Assembly: GCA_023213395.1 (NCBI GenBank)
Contig: CM041465.1
Span: 72,299,741-72,363,740, forward strand
DNA length: 64,000 nucleotides
Origin: Cycas panzhihuaensis
Lineage: Eukaryota; Cycadophyta
Direction of reading: 5' to 3'
Shown: piece after piece, positions 25,103 to 36,936 of the stretch
Layout of the letters: each line of letters begins with the position of its first letter
How positions within the stretch are numbered: position 1 is the stretch's first letter
Position numbers and translations under genes: made by a program
The notes under the pieces: generated by a model
Seen by the model: the letters and a program-made list of their open reading frames with translations, nothing else
What the model was told of the DNA's origin: nothing
The model's database searches: none

Positions 25103-28100
25103 GAAAAAGGAAGATCTTGCGAAGCAGGCAAATCTAGTGGATTCAAATCAAGGTATGGATGATAATGTCTTGGTCACTTGTAATGTTTCTCATTATCACC
25201 ATGACTGGTTATTAGATTCAGGTGCTTTGCACCACATGTGTCCACACAAGAGTTGGTTCTCATCATACCAACCTCTTGATGGTGGTGATGCGCTTATGGG
25301 AAATAAAGTTTCTTGTAAGATAGTGGGTATTAGTAGCATCAGAATTAAGATGTTTGATAGGGTAGTCAAAACATTAACTGAGGTTAGACATGTACCTAAT
25401 TTGAAAAGGAATCTGATTTCCTTAGGTGAATTAGATTTGGGTGGTTTTAAGCATATAGGTCATGAAGGAGTCCTAAAGGTGTCAAAGGGTGCCTTGGTTG
25501 TTATGAAAGCCTTAAAGAAAGGAAATATTTACATTTTAGTGGGAAGTACAGATGTCAGCTAAGTAGCTATAACATCAAAGACTGTAGAAGATCTAGCTCA
25601 GTTATGGCATCAGAGACTTTGGCACATGAGTGAGAGAGAACTTAAGGTGTTGATAAACCATAAGTTGCTTCATAACTTGCAGCTTTCAGATTTGGCTTTC
25701 TGTAAACATTGTATTTTTGGAAAACAGTGTAGACTTAGGTTTAAAGTAGGGAGTCACACTAATAAAGGTGTTCTAGATTATATAAATTCAGATGTATAGG
25801 GACCAGCCCCTAAAATATCTTGTGGAGGATCATTGTATTATGCCACATTTATAGATGATTACTCCAGAAAGGTATGGGTCTATTTTTTGAAAAGGAAATC
25901 TGAATTTTTTGTGTGTTTAAGCAATTCAAGGCTTTAGTTAAGAATAATACTGGTAAGATAATCAAATGTTTAAGAACTGACAATAGAGGTGAGTTCAACT
26001 CCTTGGAGTTTGAGAACTATTGCAGAGAAGCTGGGATCAAAACACACAAGACCACTAGCTATACTCCACAGCAAAATGGCATTGCTGAGCGCATGAATAT
26101 GACACTCTTGGAAAGAGCAAGAAGCATGCTAAGTAATGTAGGAGTGGAGCAGGGCTTGTGGGCAAAAGCTGTTCAAACAACTTGCTATTTGGTAAATAGG
26201 TCACCATCACTTGCAATAGATTGCAAGATTCCTGAAGAGGTATGGATTGGACATCTATGTGATTATTCAAATTTAAAAGTTTTTGGTTGTGATGCTTATG
26301 CTTAGACTGACAAAAGTAAACATTCAAAGTTAGACCCAAAATTCAAGAGATATATCTTTGTTAGTTATGGTGATAAGGATGGTGTGAAGGGATACAGGTT
26401 GTGGGATCCTACTGCCCACAAAATCACCATTAACATAGATGTTGTATTTGATGAATCTCCCCTTGTAAAATCAGACAGTAGAGAAGTTAAAATGAAATAG
26501 GAGCAGCAAGTTGAACATCAACAAGTCAAGTTTGAAATGTAACCATCTATGGAATCAAAAGAACAGGAAGATCTTTCTGAAGATGAATCTACAATAGATT
26601 TACAGGAGTATGTGGACACTCCTCTACAAATAGTTAAAAGATCTACACGAGTCGGTCATCCACCTAATAGGTACATCCCATCTACTTCTATTGCTTTGGT
26701 TTCTAATGATGGTGAGCCTACATGTTTTCAAGAAGCAGTAGATGATATCCATGGTGAGAAGTGGAAAAGGGTTATGCAGGAAGAGATAGATTCTTTGAAG
26801 AAAAATAATTCATGGGACTTGGTAGAACTTCCACATGGCAGGAAGACTTTTGGTTATAGGTGGGTTTTAAAAAAGAAAATAGATGTTGATGGAAAGGTTG
26901 ATAAATACAGGGCAAGACTGGTGGCTAAAGGTTTTGCATAGAAAGTAGGTATTGACTTTCATGAGATCTTTTCACTAGTTATCAAACTTGTTTCAATTTG
27001 AGTGCTGTTAGCATTGGTAGCTTCTCTTGATTTGGAATTAGAGCAGTTAGGTGTAAAAATAACTTTTCTACATGGAGATTTAGATGAGGAGATCTATATG
27101 GATCAACCAAAAGGGTTTGTATAAGATGGTAGGAAAAGACTTATTTACAAGCTCAAGAAATCATTGTATGGCTTGAAGTAATCACCCAAGCAGTGGTACA
27201 AGAAGTTTGATGCCTTCATGGAGAGCCAAAATTTCAAAAGAAGTGAGTATGATTAATATGTTTGCTTTAAATTTATGGATAATAGCTTATTCATTATCTT
27301 GGTATTATATGTTGATGACATGCTGGTTGCAAGCAAGAGCATGGAAGAAATCAATGAGCTAAAGGTTCAATTGGCTAGGACTTTTGATATGAAGGATCTA
27401 GGAGTTGCAAAATAAATCTTAGGTATGGAGATACACAGAGACAGGAAAAATGGTAAGCTATGGTTATCACAATAGAAATATGTGGAGAAGGTGCTAACCA
27501 GGTTTGGTACGGCAAATGTGAAACCAATAAGTATCCCATTGGCTTCCTACTTCAAGCTTTCTTTGAATATGAGTCCTAGTAGTGAAGAAGAAAAGGCTTA
27601 TATGTCTCGTGTGCTTTATGCTAGTGTAGTAGGAAGTTTGATGTATGCCATGGTATGTACAAGACCTGATATTTCACATGTAGTTGATGTAGTTAGCAGG
27701 TTTACCTCAAATCTAGGGAAAGAATATTGGGCTACAGTGAAATGGGTGCTTCAGTATTTGAGAGGCACAAGTGACTACTATATCACCTTTAGAGGTACAG
27801 GTAAGCAAGTTTGTGGATATGTTGATTCAGACTTTATAGGAGATTTAGACAAAAGAAGGTCTACTTCAAGTTATTTTTTCACTGCTGCAAATGGTCCAAT
27901 TAGTTGGATGTCTAAATTAAAGAGCACAATTGCACTGTCAACCATGGAAGCTGAATATGTTACTATAGCACATATTTGTAAAGAAGTAATCTAGTTACAT
28001 GGTTTATTGGTTAAGCTTGGAAGGAGATAGGAAAATATAAAGGTATTTTGTGACAGTCAAAGTGTCATTTACTTAACCAAGAATCTGAGTTATCACAGTA

Positions 28101-28264
28101 GAATAAAGCATATTACTCTTAAGTGCCATTTTGTTAGACAGGTTGTGGAAGCAGGTGGAGTGGCACTTGAGAAAATTCACACCAATCAGAATTATGGTGA
28201 TATATTTATAAAACCAGTACTAGTAGAGAAGTTCAAATGGTGTTTGACTTTTTTTGGTTTGTAG
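25103..28264 (+). pseudogene. Copia-F pol: protease, integrase, RT, RNase H
   Basis: The protease has WLLDSGALHHM (25206-25240). The integrase has WHQRLWHMS with CKHCIFGKQ (zinc region), FIDDYSRK (near 25850), RTDNRGEF (about 25976-25999) and QNGIAERMNMTLLERA (about 26070-26118), so the D, D and E residues are present. The RT has RWVLKKKIDVDGKVDKYRAR, SLYGLK and the intact YVDDMLVASK box (27308-27340). The RNase H has VDSDFIGDLDKRRST and ALSTMEAEY (27935-27960). A frameshift lies near 25910. Stops at former CAA/CAG codons occur near 26305, 26501, 26940, 27179 and 27413. The frame ends at TAG 28262-28264. Confidence 0.92.
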
Positions 28265-28310
28265 AAAAGATGATGAAGGGTCTAGGAAAGGTACCGAGTA
28301 AATTGTTGTT

Positions 28311-28320
28311 AAGGTGGAGA
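28311..28320 (+). other. polypurine tract of Copia-F
   Basis: AAGGTGGAGA followed by T and the LTR start, typical of copia elements. Confidence 0.85.
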
Positions 28321-28321
28321 T

Positions 28322-28967
28322 TGTTAGATATTGTGACAACAATTATTTAAGGCTAAAATTTTGCCATGTTTTGGGTGTGGTTTCCTCCCCTAATCTTTCT
28401 CGGGGGGTTCTAAGGTGGGCAGGAGCCCCCCTTGGCTGGGGGATGCGGGGGGTGTAGAATACCCCCCGCTAAGAGAGGGTTTGGGGGCGATAGCCCTTGA
28501 CCCAAATAATTAGCCCTATAAACCATATTAAAATGTAAAGAGAATCAGGGTCATTCGATACAAATACCCTAGATTCTACGGTTGAGATTCATGCCTTGGA
28601 TGTCCCTCTCATGTAGCCCATTTTAGGGCTTTTCTTATTATGTTGAATGTAATGTAATGTACTATGATGAGGGTGGCGACTGGTTGTTGTTCCTGAGAGC
28701 ACTCTACTACTGAGATATACTATTTCTCCATTCTACAATAATAAAGATCGATACCTTTCCTATGTGGATGTTTCCCTAGCACACTGCTAGGGTTTTACCA
28801 CATTATATTAGGTGCATATGTGATGTTCAGCTTGTATATTGATGTTATTATATTATCTCTGATTTTAGAACTTGCATGTTAAATCTTAGTTTTCGGTTCC
28901 TGTAACTAGTTGCAAAATAGTTCAGATCTTGTAACGGTTTAAAGTTTGGGACCTTGTATTTTCAATA
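28322..28967 (+). mobile_element. Copia-F 3' LTR
   Basis: It begins TGTTAGATATTGTG and ends TATTTTCAATA, with the terminal CA changed to TA. The G-rich block (28382-28495), TATAAACC (28517-28524) and AATAAA (28740-28745) are conserved. The TSD AATAG follows. Confidence 0.95.
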
Positions 28968-28972
28968 AATAG

Positions 28973-30780
28973 ATGTCTAGTCCTGATGTTGGAGTTACTC
29001 AATTTGCATCTAGAAGATGAGACTAACATCAATTCCTACCTAAATAAGACTACTAACTTGAGAAATATGCTAGAAGAATTGAAGCTAAATTTAATTGATG
29101 ATGCGCTCCTATTTATGATAATCATATTGAAGTTGTTGGCTACTTTGGCCACTTTTTAGACCATATATGGTGGAGATAAAGTGATGGAGGCAAAAACCTT
29201 TAATGGTATTAAGAACCTTATTATGGTAGAGGATGCCAAGTCAAAACACCATGGAATGTTTAGAGGTTTTGAATTGAGTCAGGCCTTAATCATAAAGACA
29301 TAAAGGAAAGAGATTATTTAGGAGGAGAATTTCATACTGAGATCTTGAGAAAGTTCTTGGGAGAAGAAAAAATTCAATAGTAAATATATCTACTAGAAAA
29401 AAGATGGTCATAGGTAAAAGAACTGTTGGTTCAAGAGATGTGACAAATGTAAAGTAAGCTAGGATGATAAAGGGAAGAGCATTACTATACATTACAGCCA
29501 AGCATCAAGCTTATCAACTGAGTCAAATTAGAGAGATTACTAGATTTTAGACTCTGGAGCATATAATCATATCTCTTACCAGAAGCATAACTTTGATACA
29601 ATGAATGAAAATCATAGTGGTACAAAAACCATCCTTGGAGATGCTCATGTATTATTGGCAAAAGGTGTTGGCAAAGTTTCTTTAGTAGGTGGTAAGTTTA
29701 TAGGGCTATATCATGTATCTACGATATAATTGAATTTATTTTTGGCCAATTAGATCTACAAATAAGGTATAAATATGGAGCTATATTATGATAGATGTTT
29801 AATTAAGGATTTGAAGTAAAATTTCTCTATCATCGCTACTAGGAAGGTCAAAGATAACGTTTGGGCATTTGAGAAGTTTTAATCTTAGAAGAAGTCTTAT
29901 GCCTTTATTACCAGCACTGGTGATATGAGCAAACTATGGCATAATTGCCTAGGACACCTTAATTGCAAAAGTATCATACTATTGAAGAGGTTGAATATGG
30001 TGGAAGGTTTACCATCCATTTTATACACAGATGGTATTTGTGAAGGGTGCATGTATGCAAAGCATCATTGTTATCCTTTTGCTTAGGATAATACTTGAAG
30101 AGCCAAGGAGAAGCTAGAGTTTGTGCATACATATATAATGGGTCCACTCTTAAATCCCTCAATATTAGGAGCTCATTACACCTCATTATTTATGGATGAT
30201 TATACTAGGAAAGCTTGGTTATATTTCCCAAAGAAGAAGTCAAGCATATTTGATTATTTCCATGAGTGGAAAGTAATAATTAAAAATGAAAGTGAGAAGA
30301 AAATTCAGTTATTAAGAAGTGATAATAGTAAGGAGTACGATAATCATGCATTTAACCAGTTATGCCATGATCATGGCATAAAACAAGAATTTATGGTCCC
30401 GTATACCCCATAATAAAATAGAGTTACTAAAAGAAAGAATTGTACCATGATAGAAATAGCAAGGTATATGGTGCACTCTAAAAACTTACCATTGACATTT
30501 TGGTAGAGACTATGGTGATTGCTATTTACATTTTAAACTAGGTACCCACTTAGGTAGTTTGTAGCATAACCCCTGAAGAAAAATAGACTAGTTGTAAGCA
30601 TATCATTAACCATTTGAAAACTTTTTGGTGCATTAGATATACACTCATCCTATATGACAATCATAAGAAGCTAGATTAAAATAGTGTAAAGTGTATTTCT
30701 ATGGAGTATGGTGATCAAAATAAAGATTATAGATTGTCAGATCCATAAGGGAGTATGATTAGTTAGAATGTAAAATACAA
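28973..30780 (+). pseudogene. Copia-E gag C-terminus, protease and integrase
   Basis: After Copia-F the host frame resumes with INSYLNKTTNLRNMLEELKL (gag helices). ILDSGAYNHIS (about 29546-29578) is the protease active site. KLWHNCLGHLN with CEGCMYAKHHC (29930-30070) is the pre-integrase zinc region. LFMDDYTRKAW (near 30189) and RSDNSKEY (near 30316) hold the first two catalytic Asp. The third block reads NRVTKRKN, with Lys in place of the catalytic Glu. Stops are frequent. No RT or RNase H follows. Confidence 0.8.
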
Positions 30781-31010
30781 TGAGTTATCAATGTATCATG
30801 CTAAAAAATCATTAGAAGAGCCTTTTTACCTCCTACTACTTTTATTCCCAAATTTATTAAGTGACAAGGATGATGAGGCAATCATTAGAATACATGAGGA
30901 AGGAGGGCCAAGTGGGTTGAGTAATAGTGAGCATCCACCACGTGAAGAAGCACCTCCCAGCCTTCATGATAACATAACTACTGTAGTTTGTAGGTTCCTT
31001 GCATTCATAT

Positions 31011-31020
31011 TAAGGGGGGA
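31011..31020 (+). other. polypurine tract of Copia-E
   Basis: TAAGGGGGGA directly before the 3' LTR start TGTTAAC. Confidence 0.8.
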
Positions 31021-31298
31021 TGTTAACATAACTATTCTAAGGGTTATAGCCCTTATCAGGTAACACCTCTTAAAAGGGTATTTATATCGTAGTATCCTTA
31101 TGTATTCAATTAATTCAAGCAAGTATAATTAATATGATCCAAAGGATTTTTTATGATGGTCTTTTTCCTGAAAGGGTTTCCCACATAAATCTTGTATACA
31201 ATGCATCTATATTCCATGTATATCTTTGTTTGCTTGCTGTATATAGTTAAAGATTCTATGGATATGAGCATATATGTATGAATTTATATTTCATAACA
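31021..31298 (+). mobile_element. Copia-E 3' LTR
   Basis: It starts TGTTAACATAAC and ends TTTCATAACA, and aligns with 21671-21966 without the AC microsatellite. Confidence 0.82.
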
Positions 31299-31770
31299 TA
31301 GACCATATATATTCCCTTCCAAGTTTAAAACTTGGAGGCCATTTCTCTAAAAAGAGGGTAAACTATCCATGTTTTATAACTCCTTTATTTTATTACATTC
31401 ACATACTTTCAAATGTCACCATTTATAACCCCAAAAAATTAAAACTTGAGCCTCGTTAAGACAAGTTTGACATACTTAAGAGTTAAGAGGAAGTGATAGA
31501 AAAGATAGGCCCACGTGAGAATTATAAGTTAAGGAGGACCTTAGCAGGGGGTAAGTCCTTTAAAGCCTCTTACCCTTGGGAACAATCAAGGAAGAATCTA
31601 ACATGCTTAAGAAATTAGTTGCTTATTGAGCAATGCCATATGTCCACTTGATAAGCAACTCATCTCTTTCTAGAAGTATCATATGAATGCTAGTCATCTA
31701 AGGTTCTCTTGTATTGCTAAGCACTCATATGATCCTTACTAAGTATATTATTTGAGTTATATTCATCTTC
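31299..31770. repeat. direct repeat, copy 2, right of Copia-E
   Basis: This is the second copy of 21165-21625, starting TAGACCATATATATTCCC and running to about the GAGTTATATTCAT block. Divergence from copy 1 looks similar to that between the Copia-E LTRs, so the duplication may date from the Copia-E insertion. Confidence 0.85.
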
Positions 31771-34140
31771 TCTTTCAAGAGGAACCTATATGATTTTAAC
31801 TTTCTATTCTCACAAGCCTGGCATTATTTGATTTCTTTGAGTAACTTTAGATCTATGGGAATCAAATCATCAATCCTTCCCATCTACTCCATCCTAATCT
31901 TGGGACCATCTCTCTTGTCCCAACACTACTTTTGTTTCCTTTTTAAGGTTCCTATGCACTCTGAAAATGAGTTTAAACTTTATATATCTTATATAAAAAT
32001 CCCCTTAATAAAAAAAAAAAATCACAAAAGGAAAAAAATAAAAAATTTACACTTGTATCATTCTCTTATTCTCCTATAACTTTGGCTCATTATGATGGCT
32101 TCCAATTATTGATCTAAGTAGTTGGCTTCTTCATTTGGTGTTTTTTAACACTCAAGTAATTTCTCTTATTTTACAATAAGCTATTAGCATATGCAATAAT
32201 CTATGGGTTTCCTTTTACCCTTCCAATAGTCCAAAATGATCCCTGAATATCAAAGCACTTAATATATCACTTATGTAATCCATAAATTCTACTATAAGTA
32301 AAACCTTATTCACATAAGTGACTTCTAATTACTTCACTTCTCTCATGATTTAATAGATACTTAATACTAAGGGTAATTCTATTGATAGTACCCCTCATAC
32401 TCCTCGATAATAAGTTGCATAAGGTCAATCCCTCTCCTCCTAGAGATACTTTAATCAAACATCATGTATACACCTGTGGTTCATCTCTTAAGGGTGTGAT
32501 CTTAACCTTCTCCTTATATATATCTTTTAGGACCCTAATCCCCCATGGCTTGTCTAATCATAACCATACTTTTCTAAGTTTTTAATCATATTCATCCATT
32601 CCATCTTAATGAAGATTGTGTGACAATCGTAGCCACACGTTTCTTAATATACATAAGAGTAAATGAGATGAGTTACTCAGAAAATAGGTTTAGCAATGCT
32701 TAGTTTACCATAACCCTTATCTAAACTGTCATGTGGAGTAACACCCTTCCTTTGTATTGAGAAAAGAAGAAGAAGAAGAAGAAAAAAGAAAATTTATATA
32801 TATGATTGTATATAGATGATAAGCACCCTTATGGCATTTGGGGTAAGTAGCATGTCAACTTTATCCCCACTTACAATATGCAGTTTGGATCTAGTTATGT
32901 GCATTATATAGGAACTTTGGATCCAATTACTTCGTCCTACCAAGACCCTAATTATGATTAAAACCTATTCGATATATGGAAGGTTATACTTTGACTTGGT
33001 AAAAGGGTGGACTTCATAATGAAACCAACCCATGAAGCCAATGAAGCCATTGAATCCTGTATAGGACATTAGAGGCTTGTATTGTTATTCATACAGAGCT
33101 TGTGATTTTTGCATTGAAGCTAGCATATTTTTGATTAAAAAATTAGAAAATAAAGAAAAAATAATGTTGGATACATACTAGGTACCTTATTTACCTAATC
33201 ATCCTCTCGAAATGGATCCTTTAGCACTCTCCAATCTATGATCCAATGAATGGATCTCTCCCAATGATAAAAAAACACCCTCTGATGGACTTCTTTCACT
33301 AACCTTGAAGGAATAAAAATGAATCCTCTTCCTCTCCTAGAAATAAATATAAACTATTTCCCCTAGCTAGCAACACTTCAAGTACTCTCTCTACATTCCT
33401 AATCTATCCCTTAATAAATTTTCCTCTAAAAACCAATAACAAATTTCACCATTCACTCAGTCCTGTGACTTGTTCAAACTTCATCATTATGCCTCACATG
33501 CATTTATGAGCCCTTTACTTAGTCTCAAAGATCACTTCTTCAAAAGGTGTTCATGTTTACAGTCAAAAGGATCCATTTACCCCCTACATCTCATTTTGAT
33601 CACCCATCTAGTTTCCATAGTTTAACTTTTAAGTAAGACCTTTTAAACCTTCATGATCTTATCTTATGAGGCTTGAGATTATTGCTTAAGAGGTAAAACT
33701 ATGGTGACTTTTCCTCTAAAAATCAACTATTGATGAGGATAAACTATGATAGGTTCTTTTCCCTTTCAAAATCAATTATTAAAGAGACTAAACTATGGTA
33801 GGTCCTCCAAATGTCAACCATTAATGAGGTAAAACTATGATGGGCACTCTCTTGTATAGAAACTCTTTTTTACACCAAAAATAAAAAATACCAAAAAATA
33901 TAAAAAAATACAAAAACTCCAAAAGCTTTCTATATAGTTAGTAAGTTATAAGTCATCACAACATAATCAATTATACCTACATCATCTAGGTCACCTGCTT
34001 CACTCAACCACCCCTATCCTTAATTACATTTAAACAACTCAATTGATATCTAGGTAGACTAAGTTTCTAAATAACTTAGTATTAGCAAGGTTGGCAATGC
34101 TCATCATCCTACTTCAATACCATTTGTAGAGCTTCCACTG
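31771..34140 (+). other. Gypsy-D 3' tail, no gene recognised
   Basis: About 2.4 kb between the repeat and the polypurine tract. In Gypsy-G the same interval holds the antisense PMD frame and second RNase H. I looked for both here and found neither convincingly on either strand. It is AT-rich with only short frames. Confidence 0.6.
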
Positions 34141-34153
34141 TCAAGGGGGCAAA
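34141..34153 (+). other. polypurine tract of Gypsy-D
   Basis: TCAAGGGGGCAAA directly before the 3' LTR (TATTTCAATC). Confidence 0.8.
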
Positions 34154-36936
34154 TATTTCAATCAACAATGCCCTTCTTTTGACAACAACTAAGTCTCTTA
34201 CCTTATGTTTGTTACTGGGATTTGACTAATTAACTGCATGGTAGTGTAGAGACTACTTGGTATTCTACTTAATTGAAATCATGTTAATTGTACTTATGTC
34301 TGACTTATGTTATTGATGATCAAAAGATCATTGTAGTGTCTGATCAATAAAAGACTACTTAAAGTGCTCCCAATTCATTCATCTTATCAATCTAATTGGT
34401 GACTTTATGACACAATTTCCTCTTTAATTAACCCTCTACTAGCCTGATTGACTCTTTATTGGACCAAATTATTGCTTGGTGATGCCTTTCCTCTTTGAAA
34501 ATTATACACTTTGGTAAAAAATTTCTGTTTCAACTCAAAAAGCTTGATCACATTTTTCATCTTGACTAAAATTGTGATCGTGTTTTTTGCCTTAGTCCAA
34601 AAACATGACCTCCTTAATAAAATATGATCTTTTTATAAGTAAAAATATGAGCTTAATTTTCATCACATTTTTAGTTTATTTTTTATTATGATTTTCATTA
34701 TTTATCACGTTTTTCACCCTTTATTACATTTTCATACCTTTATCTATAAAAGATTTTTTCAATGGTGAGCAACTATTTTCACCACTTGATTTTCCTTCTT
34801 GTAGGTGACCAAAACTTTCCCTCTCCTAGATTTTAACCCTAGTTTGTCCATTTCCTTATTTTATAAATACATCTTCATCTTTTATTAGAAAAGACATTTT
34901 TTAGTAAAATCTAAAGAAGTTTGGAAATATAGTGACCCTAGATCCTTGTAGCTTTTAATCACTCCCATATTACACATCATATAGAGTCCCAATCTCCTTT
35001 ATTTGTAGGTCTATATTTGAAATTCAATCTTAAGGAGCTCTTAAAAGATAGATCAAAGGATTTGACTAGATTTTGTGAAGATTCTAAGCAAGTGGAGTTC
35101 CCTCTTCAAGCTCACTTGTGTCTCTTCCATTTCCAATAAGCATTTGGAAGCTAAAGCTGAAGTCATCTTCTTTTCTTCTTCTACTTTTCTCCTCTCCATT
35201 TCCTTCGATTTCATCATTCTTCTTTCCCTTTTTCTCAAGATTACTCTCTTTTATTTCTTTCCTAGCCTTCCTTTTGTTTCTATCAACTAGATTTCTAGAT
35301 CAATTTGGAAGCACTTTTTGGGTTAATGACACTAATTTAAAATATCCTTTTCATTCCATCTACAAGGCTTCTTTGATAAGTTTGTTTATTCTTTGTCTCT
35401 TTTATCCTGTTTACTTGTTTTGTGAAGAAAAGTAATGAGAAAAGGAAGGAGTTTAATGAGTTTTCTTTTAATTCCTTTTTGTTTGGCTCTCACAGAGTCT
35501 TTCATTGATCTTTAGTAGTTTGGATACTTCTTTTTCTCTCTCAAGTAGATCAATATTTAAATAAATTACTTCCTTAGATAAATTTTCTCTATTTTTTCTC
35601 CTTCATCATAAAAGACTTAAATAAGTGATCTTTGTAAAGACTTAACCTTATATGTTGAGAGTTATCTTTTGGTGAAAACACTTCTTTTGGATTTTATTGG
35701 AACTTTGAACTAGCTAGATCTCACTCAAGGAAAAACACAACAAGCTTTTGCCAAGCAAGTACCTTTACCATTCTCTTTCACTTTTACAACAAATATTTTG
35801 AGTCCCTGTGTACAAAAGAAAATAAAGTTATTTTGGGCTAGGATAATTGTAGGAATAAGAAAAGGACATCTTTTCTATTTCTCTATGTGTTATCTTATTA
35901 AAAGAAAGGAACAAGAAATATATTATATCAAAACCAAGTGCCTCTTTGCTTGAGAAAAAAAATAAAACTAAGAATGAACTTACCTTATATCACTTTACTT
36001 TTAAAAAGACAAAAAGGCATTTGGATTATAAAGAACATCTACATTACATTCATAAGAAAGAGAGTAATTCAAACCTTGATTACATCTCCATCACTCAAAG
36101 AAAAGAAAAAGAATTATATATAAGTTGCATTTACATCAGGTGCTTAAGTTCCATTTAAATTAAAAAAACAAATGAGCATTTAGGACCATTTTACATTACT
36201 TTCATCTATTCCATGCAAGGAAAAAAGTATTTAAGCTAAATTTGCATTACGTATATCACTAAAAAGAGCATCTATAATTACATGCACTTAACTTGCATTA
36301 GGATTATATTATCCTCATATTACTTTTGTTTTGTATTTTGGTTGTTTGTTCATATAATATAAAAATATATATAGATTTGTATTTAGGATTGTTGCTTATT
36401 GATCCCCCTAGGATAGGCCCATTTTTATTTGCTAAGATCTTGTTGATTGACTAGGTAGTGATGCCTCTAACATATCAATCCTATCCTTCTCTTAGAAGTA
36501 AATATGATCCATTGTGAAGGAGTCTTTAATTGATTGGGCCTTCATCGCCCTGACATATTAGACTCTCCCTCCTATAGGAGTCATCTTATTTTTAACCATG
36601 TTCCAAACATGGTGGTCCATCATCTCATTTTGGTTTGAGCATGCCTTCCTCATTCTCCTTCACCTGTAAGTGCAAGAATCCACTAGAGTTAGATGTGGGC
36701 ATCCCTGAACCATCCATCCTCATAGGTGAATCATCATTAAGTGAACGAGTCCTTAGTGGCTGACCCATGATAGGGTCACTAATCTAAGGTTTGATCTATC
36801 CTAGATTCTCACACTCATCAGTCCTCCTAATCTTTAGCATATCTCAACATAGTTTTCTCCTTAAGGGTGGGCTAGAGGTTTAGGTTATGACCCCCTCTCT
36901 AACTTGAAATTTAAAAAGAGTAGATAAGTAAGAATC
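34154..36936 (+). mobile_element. Gypsy-D 3' LTR, first part
   Basis: It aligns with 11058-13850 of the 5' LTR. It contains TATAAATA at 34862-34869. It is cut at 36936 by Gypsy-G; GAATC at 36932-36936 is the left TSD. The rest lies at 53100-53487. Confidence 0.92.

Larger units (their letters stand above)
23649..28967 (+). mobile_element. Copia-F: full-length Ty1/copia element, Tork/Tnt1-like
   Basis: LTRs are 23649-24283 and 28322-28967, with TSD AATAG at 23644-23648 and 28968-28972. Primer site, gag, protease, integrase, RT, RNase H and polypurine tract are all present in copia order. The 5.3 kb length and the integrase/RT motifs fit the Tork (Tnt1-like) group; that lineage is inferred from motifs only. 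It is the innermost and best preserved copia here but has many stops and at least one frameshift. Confidence 0.95.
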
